A DNA stretch of 64,000 bases, from NCBI GenBank assembly GCA_006384855.1, contig VCJN01002660.1, positions 1 through 64,000 of the forward strand, written 5' to 3'. The position numbers and the translations under genes were made by a program. Every line of letters starts with the position of its first letter. The first letter of the stretch is position 1. The DNA comes from Tetraselmis striata. Lineage: Eukaryota; Chlorophyta; Chlorodendrophyceae; Chlorodendrales; Chlorodendraceae. Shown piece by piece: positions 29,040 through 37,171 of the stretch. The notes under the pieces were generated by a model. That model saw only the letters and a list, made by a program, of their open reading frames with translations, had not been told where the DNA came from and did no database searches.

Positions 29040-29840
29040 TATCGAGTCCTCCCCTCCCTAGTGAGCGCGTCCACCTGCGCCTTGCGCTCGGGGCCGTCCT
29101 CCTCCGTCACCACATTCTGCAGCCCCCACCGCGTGACGAACCACGCAGCTCCTTGCAGGCGCTTGTACATGTGCCAGTCGCGACACCGAACGCACCACCG
29201 CTGGGGACGCGAGCTCCTTCTCGGGCATGATCGCCTTCACCCGGGCCTCCTCGAACAGCGGACCGGCGTTAAGAATGGAAAACGTTTCCATGTGGTGCAA
29301 GCAGTCCTCCATGACCCAGCCGGACTGTACCGTCACCTTGCCTGACCCTGCAGTCATGGAGGGGAATGCCGTCACGCCCACGCCTACGCCCACGCCCGGG
29401 GGAGGGGGGGGGGGTTACCTTTCGATTCTTGGACACTGCAAACGAAGGGCGCAACCCGCGTTCAAAGTTGCTGGGTATCGGGACTAAAGCCTGGCGCCGG
29501 TCTTCCTGCTTCATAGCTCGGAATCCAATGTGGCCCTGCACGGTGACAAATTTCCTCCAGAAGTCCCTTCCCAAGCCAAAAAAAAACAGGTGGAACGGCG
29601 CGAGGGGGAAGAGGTTGACCATGCTGACATAGCCCAGGACCACATATGCATGCACATGGCACACGCCATGGCAGCCAGTGTTCTGCTTGGCCTCCGCCAG
29701 CCGGGTTGTGTTGAACGCACGCCGGGCAAGGTGCGTGATTCACTGGACAAGTCATCGCCTTCATGGACGGTTACCAAGCGAGCATCCCCGTCCGCATCCA
29801 CAGGGGGGTGCTCCTGGGCAGCCGCCATAGCCTCCACAAC
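29040..29840 (-). CDS. Middle exons of main transposon gene, copy R
   Basis: After the Tudor exon, a 3' splice site at GGCGTGGCAG/GTTGTGG (exon starts at 29840) keeps phase and gives VVEAMAAAQEHPP and an acidic stretch. A further exon encodes VNLFPLAPFHLFFFGLG and ends at AAG/GTAACC (about 29415), followed by a C run. The next exon (from about 29357 down) encodes KVTVQSGWVMED and AAWFVTRWGLQNVVTEEDG before entering the minisatellite. The same blocks are in copy L at 1-929. No known domain recognised. Confidence 0.4.
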
Positions 29841-29935
29841 CTGCCACGCCGACCAGACGGGTGCGTGTGATTCCATAAAACCGCAGTTGAGTGGTGCCAC
29901 CAGCACGCAGGCCGGGCCCACTCACCTCTGAACGC

Positions 29936-30518
29936 AGAAGGTCCACAATGTCACCGTCCTCGAAAACAGCGCGCCACTGGGTCGCCCCGCCGTAGATCTC
30001 CAACACCCACTCGGTAACGACGCTGGTTATCACGCCGTAGTGCCATACTCCCCGGAACTTCTTGGCGATGACCTTCATGTAGAAGTCGCCGGGATCGCCT
30101 TTCCGTATCACGCCCTCATCGCGGGTTCCACGCCCGCCGGCGGCCACGCAGGCGCGTCGATGTCCATACCGTCTTCGCCAACGGGGTCCTCCCCCACGCC
30201 CATCACATCGTCCACCTTCGAGCCGCCGTCGTCCGAGACCGGCGCCGGCGGGCCGTTTCCGACGGCTGCAGCTACTCCTGCTGCCGCCCCTGTTGTTGCT
30301 GTTGCTGCTGCTGCCGCCCCTGCTGCTGCTGCTTGTGATAAGGCGGCCTTGCGGCGCAACTTAGCCGCACGCTTCAACGAGTGGCTACAGTTCGGGAATT
30401 TTAGGAAGTGCCGCTCTCGCGCCATCTTATCACATGTGCCCGTCACGTTGCCCCGGCAGTGCTTGCATGAGTACACGCCATCCTTCGACACACTCGCTAT
30501 CCATCCCTTTGCCGGCAT
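29936..30518 (-). CDS. N-terminal exons of main transposon gene: BED-like finger and Tudor-like domain
   Basis: Start ATG at 30518, just after a C-rich tract ending in GCGGCAG that may be a 3' splice site. The first 45 residues contain YSCKHCRGNVTGTC and HFLKFPNC, a C-x2-C ... H-x6-C arrangement like BED fingers of hAT-type transposases. A long Ala and Gly/Pro linker follows. The frame then shifts by one near 30130-30108 into GDFYMKVIAKKFRGVWHYGV ... WRAVFEDGDIVDLLRSE, a Tudor/agenet-like fold (aromatic cage positions, EDGD). The 5' splice site GAG/GTGAGT at 29936 is strong. Such domains may bind chromatin marks. The frameshift could be a real break or a short intron. Confidence 0.5.
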
Positions 30519-30808
30519 GCCTGCTGCCGCGCGCGCGGGGGGGGGGGGGGGGGGGGGTTGAGAGTTGGGATGGATGTAACCCACCACCGGCAGGCAACAC
30601 AGATGCGAGTGCGCGGCTGTCCGCGCTTGATTCAGCGGTGAGCGGCGGTGACCGTGAGGCGACCCCGTACTTCATGCGCGTGCTGGGGCGTTACACAATC
30701 ATCAGCAGTTAGGGCGGCTGCATTAAAACGCGCACCTACGAACACCACCTACCGCCTACCACCTACCGTACCACCTACATCCGCCCACACCTCCGCCCGT
30801 CGTGCCGC

Positions 30809-30853
30809 ACATCGCCGCACACCACGGGGTCAGCGATGTGCGGCGATGTGCAG
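30809..30853. repeat. 14-bp perfect inverted repeat upstream of the main gene
   Basis: CACATCGCCGCACA and TGTGCGGCGATGTG face each other with a 15-bp loop. It lies between the right end of the transposon and the main gene start on minus, where a transposase-binding or promoter element would be expected. Confidence 0.75.
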
Positions 30854-31080
30854 TGAGTGCGTACATCCGCCTGTACTTAGCCCGGGTGCTCCGCGTCGGC
30901 GGGCGACACGCGAGCCCGCGTGCGCATATCAATTTGATGAAATTATGGAAACGAGAAATTCATATAGTACTTTACAGGTCGCGCGCGATAGTCGTCGCTA
31001 ATGGGTATGAAATCCACGTCCCTCGTCCGTCCCGTATCGTCCCCGTATGTCGTCGTTCGTCACCAGTAGGGCACTTTTAC

Positions 31081-31102
31081 GTCACATCTGAATCTCACAG
31101 TG
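31081..31102 (-). repeat. Right terminal inverted repeat of copy R
   Basis: 22 bp identical to the left end at 23914-23935 in inverted orientation, followed by the CTA duplication at 31103-31105. Confidence 0.92.
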
Positions 31103-31105
31103 CTA

Positions 31106-31660
31106 CGACAGTGTACCGCCTGCGAGCTTCCCCCAACATATAACAATGATCGGCAACATCAATGATCGAGCGACAACGTCCCGCCGGCCGGCTCGGCCTG
31201 TACGAACGGACCGCATGAGATTTCTGACGATGCGTTCGAGCTACAACGCCAGTTCGCCGAATTTCACGCGGCGAGCGAACGACATATATTGTGCGCATCG
31301 ACCAAACCATCGCGCTAATGCGGCAACCTCGATCCCTTGCCGCGACCGTCGCTGCCCAGCTCGCTCACAGACGACACCTCAGTCTGCCAGTCCCGCCGAC
31401 GCTCCCGGAGCGTCGGAGGGTGGTACCGCGGACCCGACAGCCCATGACGCATCGCTGAACCCGGGTGTAACGCCTGACGCACCTTGATTTGTACCGCCTG
31501 GCGGAAACCCACCTCCCGCTGCAGCTCCGACCTCAGCTCCGGCGCCAGCGGCCCCGCCTGCTCCAACAGTCGCCCCCCCTGCCTCGCTCCCGCAACATGC
31601 GCCGACGGCCGCACCAGCAACACAACAACGAGACGATGTCGAACTTGAAATTGAAATTGA
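31106..31660 (+). pseudogene. Possible gag-like retroelement remnant
   Basis: On plus, a short frame near 31215-31315 reads DDAFELQRQFAEFHAASERH before a stop. Further coding-like segments are rich in Pro, Ala and Thr and end with an acidic LEIEIEVLGEI (31645-31675). Gag N-termini of algal gypsy elements can look like this, and the sequence left of copy R could be its LTR, but no diagnostic motif is present. Confidence 0.25.
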
Positions 31661-32450
31661 AGTCCTGGGCGAAATCATGCACGAATGCGGCTGTGATCGC
31701 TGCACGGGAGCAGAGGGTTTTCGCGGCCTCCTTGCCGTATGCAGACAAAGCATTTCTACAATCGTGCATGGCCGCATGCTCGTAGCGCGCCATGGTGCTG
31801 AGCCTAGTGGGGCGACAATGGCGCGCACCGTAATGCGTCGATGCTGGTGGAAATACTGTTGTGAAAGGGGAGATCCGGCATGGCGGCTGCGGGCATCACT
31901 CAAGGGGGGCATATGCCGAGTATGAGTGGCCCGTGCAGGAGTACACGCACCAAAATGTCCCGCCACCGTGTATCAGGTATGGAGATTCACTATTTCGCGT
32001 ATAATTAAACGACCAAATTGCTTGATCAAATTCTGGAATAACTACTCGGCAGTGTGGTGAGTGACCACACGCTGGTACAAACGTCAGATGATTTCGACCT
32101 ATCATTATTTCTAAAAACTGGAGAAAAATGCCTAAATGACTTCGGACGACCGTGCTGGGATTGGGAAAATTGTAGCCCGGCTCGCGTAAATTTTATTGGT
32201 CATTATATTATAATTTATGACGTTTCCTCGCAACGCACTGAGTGATGCCCCAAGTTTGAGAGCTGCACCACAAGGCATCCTTGCATTAGCGATAGTATCA
32301 CGCCACATCGTGCACGGGCGCACGCCACGCACCATGGCCGCACCCCACCTAACAATACCCTAGCATCTTTGCTGACATGTTTCCCTACCCAATCATGGCC
32401 ATCCCACCATGCAATCATCTATGCATGCGTGGCGGGACGTGCGGGGCATC
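31380..32450 (-). repeat. Repeat X, inverted copy
   Basis: Minus strand corresponds to 21590-22225, with better agreement at 32140-32350 and 31675-31980 and weaker agreement between. A minus frame of about 60 codons (RYEHAAMHDCRNALSAYGKEAA) matches the small frame of the forward copy. The overlap with the gag-like reading on plus is unresolved. Confidence 0.7.
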
Positions 32451-32674
32451 AACCCCCGTTGTTGTGGGGTACTTGAAACGCTCAATGTGGCGCAAGTGCC
32501 ACTCATGCATGGCACTTGTTAGGGCCAAAGGGGTTGCTTACACCATAGGGTCATAAAGGCTGAACGTAAATGTGCAACAATCCAGGATTCAGGTCATAAA
32601 CCCTATAGTCAGCCGCCCTGCTATTCGTAGCGTCGGAATCGGTAAGAAAGGGGCTCGGGAATTATGTGGAGAGG
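32451..32674. other. Spacer ending in a terminal repeat-like sequence
   Basis: No gene. The last bases (TTATGTGGAGAGGTA) look like the right end of another member of the 1.35-kb family placed head-to-head with copy A, producing a near-perfect 28-bp palindrome at 32662-32689. Confidence 0.55.
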
Positions 32675-34021
32675 TATACCCCTCCACATAAGTTTGGGGG
32701 CCTTTTTGGCTGAATATGAAATGAAAAATACTAGGGTACCTAAACGTAGGGCTTTAGGGCTGGGACCCGGGAATGTTTTAGGTTGTTATAAAACCTTTTG
32801 CTTGATAGGGTCTGAGTTATAGCCTAGTACCCTAAGAATAGGGTATTGCGATCTGGCGCGGCGCTCAAAGGGCATGACGCAGTGATGCACAACAATACAT
32901 GTTATTGGCACATATATGATGGCCCACATGCATAGAGCGTTGTATGGTGCAATGGCCGTAGATGTGTGAGGAAACATAGTAGCTCGCGGGTTGGGTGGGT
33001 TTGGGTGGGCATAGTCACGTAAGGCAGAGTGGGCACACGTGCGTATGACGATGCTAGGACCAGTGCAGTTTTGCCCACTGCAAGCGACACCCCCTTGACT
33101 TCAAACGCTTATAGCGGCTCAGGGAGTGCTCCAAAAATTCTGGAAAATGCGCAAACAATTCTTTGCGTGAAACGCACGGGCTCTTCTAATTATCGAGCAC
33201 CTAATTTGCACGTTTTGACCACTCTCTAGCGATAAACATAGAATACATCAATCACGGCATCATTTCGCAAAACTCAGCCTCAACACGGGGGCGTAGCTTT
33301 GCGCTATGTGTGTCCCCTTACTCCATACGCATTTGTGTGACAGTGTTATGAATGTAGATGCACACGGGCGGCGCAAACTTGCCACATGCTCCCTCTCTAG
33401 CCATGTCCTCGATGGCCAACAGCATTGTGCTGTTCTTCAACATATTATTTTTGCTGATATTCGAGCATTTAATAGCGCGCTGCTATGTGGCATTCTACTT
33501 GTGATTCGGCGCAATTGCCATGCGTGCACGTGACCCCCATTGATGCGCTCTCGCCTAAGCCAAGGAGGGCTCAATAAAGCTTTCATGCGTGAGTAGGCAA
33601 CAACAACAGCACAATTTTTGGCCGAAAATCACACCATGTAGTGGTGAAACTGTAATTTAGGGCTTGTGCAATACCCTTAGTGACCTAATCTTGGTGCCCC
33701 ACACATGTTGTAGGTGAACCTTACACTAAAGATGGCAGCATGTCAGTACGGCGTGGATTTGCGCGTTGGATGTATGCGTACGAAGGGATGGCGCAACTTG
33801 TTATTTTCCAGTGCAAATTTTACACGCATTGATTTGCCATTTCTCGAGGGGCGCAGAACGACGCATGCCATGTCGCACGGTTAGGCCTAGAGCGCGCCCC
33901 CATTTTTCCCAAGTCGACCTCGCCCTTAGTCACTTGCATGCAATTGCCCACGCCGTATTTTCTACATGACATGCGCATGTCGAACAAAACTGCAAAACCC
34001 AAACTTATGTGGAGGGGTGTA
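32675..34021. mobile_element. 1.35-kb inverted-repeat element, copy A (non-autonomous)
   Basis: It starts TATACCCCTCCACATAAGTTT and ends CAAACTTATGTGGAGGGGTGTA. It is 1347 bp, the same length as copy B within one base, and shares scattered blocks with it (for example ACACCCCCTTGACTTCAAACG versus ACACCCCCTCGGCTTTAAAACG). No long frame. TA-type ends (TA/CACCCC) would suit Tc1/mariner-like mobilisation, but the flanks allow other readings. Confidence 0.75.
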
Positions 34022-34347
34022 TTGTCGCGTGGCGGTAGCAAGTCGTAGTACTACGTCGTATACATACGACGGATGACAAGTAATCCCTTTTTTGTTTTTT
34101 TTTTCGCCCCCGGGACAGGACTGGCACCAGTGAAACCCTTGCAGCGTCTCTACGACGGCCGTTTAGGCAGCAATCCAGTTACGGAAAGCCCTGGGTAGGC
34201 GACGCTCCCTTGTCCGCTCGTCAGAGCGGTCGTCTCGTACGCGAGAGACCCGGGTTCGATTCCTGGCTGATGTATTTCGGCAATATCGGCCCGGCGTGTC
34301 CCGGGTTTACTCGGTTGATGCATTAGCCCTTCGGGGTTCGAATGAGG
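34022..34347. other. Spacer with tRNA-like pol III motif
   Basis: 34190-34280 contains GCTCGTCAGAGCGG, an anticodon-like loop CTCGTAC and GGGTTCGATTCC, resembling D-arm, Thr(CGT) anticodon arm and T-arm in order. The acceptor stem does not pair and the D-loop is too short, so it is at most a tRNA-derived relic. Confidence 0.35.
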
Positions 34348-34362
34348 CAATGGTCTACTGGC

Positions 34363-34439
34363 GTGAATTACAAAAAGGGCAGTTCCCCAGAATTAGAAAA
34401 TCAACACAGCAAGCCGCCTAAAAGCCGCCTAAAAGCGGC
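34363..34439 (-). mobile_element. 77-bp 3'-end copy of the non-LTR family with 15-bp target duplication
   Basis: Minus strand gives GCCGCTTTTAGGCGGC ... TTTTTGTAATTCAC, as at the 3' end of 16570-21189. CAATGGTCTACTGGC is present at 34348-34362 and again at 34440-34454, a perfect 15-bp duplication that proves insertion by target-primed reverse transcription. Confidence 0.88.
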
Positions 34440-34563
34440 CAATGGTCTACTGGCTATGCCAGACCTACGACTGCAGTTGGCGCACGATGTCAAGTGCTGG
34501 GGCGGCTTCGGCCGATGTCCCGGGGCGAACTTTACTTTTATACGGATGACGACCATATTGTAG

Positions 34564-35911
34564 TACACCCCTCCACATAAGTTTGGGGTCCCTTTTCGGC
34601 AGTCTCAAGACTTCAGAAGTCTAAGGTACCTGAACGTAGGTTATATGAGATGAAACCCTGGAATCTCAGAGGGTTTTATAAGACCTGCATAACGAGTGGC
34701 TCAAACCGGAGCTTAAAGACCTTTGACTAGGGTGTCACGCTGCACTTGGTGCGTGGATGGGCGTCGCCTGCAACTGCACCAAAACCATGGTCGGTATCGC
34801 GCACACGCCGACGCGCGTGAATAGACAACCACACGGCGGGATGGCCATGAACGCGTGAGGAAACACATTGGTGAGGGGCTCGGGTGCATTTGGTTGGGGT
34901 GCAGCCGTGTGGGTGGCTGCTAGTACATGTCGCGTTGCGATACTGACATGGCATCAGTGTTGGCCACGCTCAGCAACACCCCCTCGGCTTTAAAACGCTA
35001 TAACTTCTCAGGGTTTGCTCAGAAAAACTTTTTAAAAATACCACGCAATTCTTCGTTCAAATCTGCGTCAAAATCAGTCTTCCAATATCAAAAATCGATT
35101 TTTGGGGGCCCGGGAAAAAATCCCCAAAGAGGATCATCCAAGTTGCCCCTCACTGCCTCATGTGCCCACCCATGTCGGGCGCGTGGCTTTGCGCCAAGTG
35201 CGTGTCTAAGCCCCACACTCGGTTGCGCGAGAGCGTTATGTGTGTGGATGACCACGGACCACCAACACTTGGCATGTGCCGCCTCCTAGCGATACACACA
35301 CCTACCAGCCAAAATGCCATTTTCCACAGCATTTTTCAAGGAATTTCACATCAATTAAAGTCCACGCCCCTACCGCGCCACCCCGCCCACGAAACGGTGC
35401 AACTGGCATTCCACCACGCGCCCCCATAGTAGAGCATTGCTCTGCGCCAAGGGGGCCATCGAACGCCTCTCCTACGTGCGTTCGCCACAGAAACAGCAGC
35501 ATTTTCACCCCAAAACTGCCCCCCACAGTGGCCAACTTGTCGTTGGGGTGTCACGTCGTGCCTATAGCGACATGCTTTCAGTGGCCTACACGCACGGTGT
35601 GTGCAACTTATGCCAAGGGCCGTATCCACCGAGTTTGGTGCGACGAGTGCCGCTATTTCCATAGGTTTGGACGGTTGGCGCAACCCACAATTTTCTAGCG
35701 CCAACGCATCATGCAATGATTTCGCGTTTTTTCAAGGGCGCCCACAAATGGTCGTGTTGTCGCGCGGGTGGGTATAAAGCGCACAATAGGCGTTTGCCCG
35801 AACTATTCCCATTGTAGTTGGCATGTATGCACATGCAGCCGGCGTTATCCTCGCCCATGCATGCGCTTTGCGATCTAAAATGCAAAACCCGGACTTATGT
35901 GGAGGGGTGTA
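34564..35911. mobile_element. 1.35-kb inverted-repeat element, copy B (non-autonomous)
   Basis: It starts TACACCCCTCCACATAAGTT and ends CTTATGTGGAGGGGTGTA. GTAG lies on both sides (34560-34563 and 35912-35915), or TA if the outer TA is counted as target. The interior has no convincing gene; open frames near 35276-35700 are not shared with copy A. Confidence 0.78.
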
Positions 35912-35915
35912 GTAG

Positions 35916-36450
35916 GTCGTCCGACGACAAGCTGCGCAGCAGGTGAGGCCAGTGAGGCGGGGCGCCGTCGTCGGGGTGACTGTCGTCCAACACACCCTTG
36001 GCCCGACTGACCAGACCCATCCACCAAACCAGGACCAAACGTTGCGGGTGTCGTCCGCCCAGTAGCAGAGCAGCAGCTCGTCGCCGGTCCGCCTTCCCCC
36101 CTGTTTCCCACCTCCCGCCTGCTGTCGACGGACACTTGCTTTTCCGTCAGGTGCGCCGCGAGAGCGTACTGCGAGCTGGCGAGAGTACGAGTATGTTCGC
36201 CGCAGGTTGGGGACTCGCCGGGTGTGCGAGGCGGTGTCGATGGCGGCAGCAGCACCAAGTACCCGTAGCCGGCTCCGCGGTCGGCCTGTCGCGGCCGACC
36301 AGCCTACAGCAAGCCTGTCGTCTCTCGCGTGGCGCAGCCCGGCTTTCAGTTGCTCGGTGGGGGGGGGGGGGGGGGGGGAGGATGGTGTGGCGCAAGGTCC
36401 AAGCACAGGCAACCCAGGACCATACGTTTTGCCGCGCACTGTCATATAGT
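35916..36450 (-). CDS. Unrecognised coding-like segment
   Basis: On minus, two overlapping frames are open across 36450-35875. One reads GDELLLCYWADDTRNVWSWF, the other SQYALAAHLTEKQVSVDSRR. A G run at 36359-36378 (C on the sense strand) sits near the upstream end. I cannot tell which frame is real or assign a family. It may be an exon of a repeat-encoded gene at the edge of the repeat nest. Confidence 0.2.
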
Positions 36451-37171
36451 GACTGGACCGGTAGAGTTAGATGCGTTCATACCGGCGCCAGGTGGAATAG
36501 GCTTTTCTTCAAGATATTGCAGCACGCGCTAAGTTTTCTCGCATAACCCAGGCAATAGTGAGGTAGGAAGGGGCGTCATAGCTTGTCGTGATGTTGCTCC
36601 CAATGCGCTGCTGTTTTGGCTGGCGTACACGCCGCCCGGGGTTTAAAACCTCGCCACTGTGCCCTAGAGCTTGCCACGCTAGGAGTACCCATATATTCCT
36701 GCGGCACGTGGCAGCGAGCTGCTGGTGCGAAAGTGGCGCAGGGGCCAGCAACGGCCTGCCACCCTCACATATACTTCAGCCATTGGTCTGCAAGCCGGGT
36801 TAATGTGTGAAGTGGGGTGTGGGGCACACGTCTCCGTGGGCGTGTAGGTCGGGCAGAGCACTGCCACCAAGGCTGCTCCCCATTGCGAGCATGCTGTCCC
36901 TTCCTGCGCCATAGGTCAGCGCGTGTTGGCGCATGACAGCGGAAATCGGGGCGTGAGCGTAGCATACCATCCGACAAAGCGGCCGTGCGGGGTTGCTTCC
37001 GGATATAGACTCGCAGACGCAGCATGAAGCAAGGGCAAACGCTTAGTTAGGGCTCGATTCTGTCACAGCGGAGCTAGGCGGCGACTGTCCCTGGCCGCAT
37101 TCGATGGGCTGATGATATCTGTGCTTGCATTTGTTGAAGCGGATCGCAGCCGCTGCAAGCCGATGCTGGGA
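36451..37171. other. Spacer between the repeat nest and the first host gene
   Basis: No gene or clear repeat seen. It is the likely promoter and 5' UTR of the gene starting at 37172 (or at the in-frame ATG at 37112). Confidence 0.5.

Larger units (their letters stand above)
23914..31102 (-). mobile_element. CACTG-ended DNA transposon, copy R, complete (7.2 kb)
   Basis: The left end starts CACTGTGAGATTCAGATGTG and the right end at 31102 is its exact reverse complement over 22 bp. CTA stands on both sides (23911-23913 and 31103-31105), a 3-bp target duplication. CACT(A/G) ends with a 3-bp duplication are the rule for CACTA/EnSpm elements. The proteins, however, look different: a BED-like finger and a Tudor-like domain on minus, and a piggyBac-like cysteine-rich C-terminus on plus. 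It is the inverted homologue of copy L. The main gene reads on minus. Confidence 0.85.
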
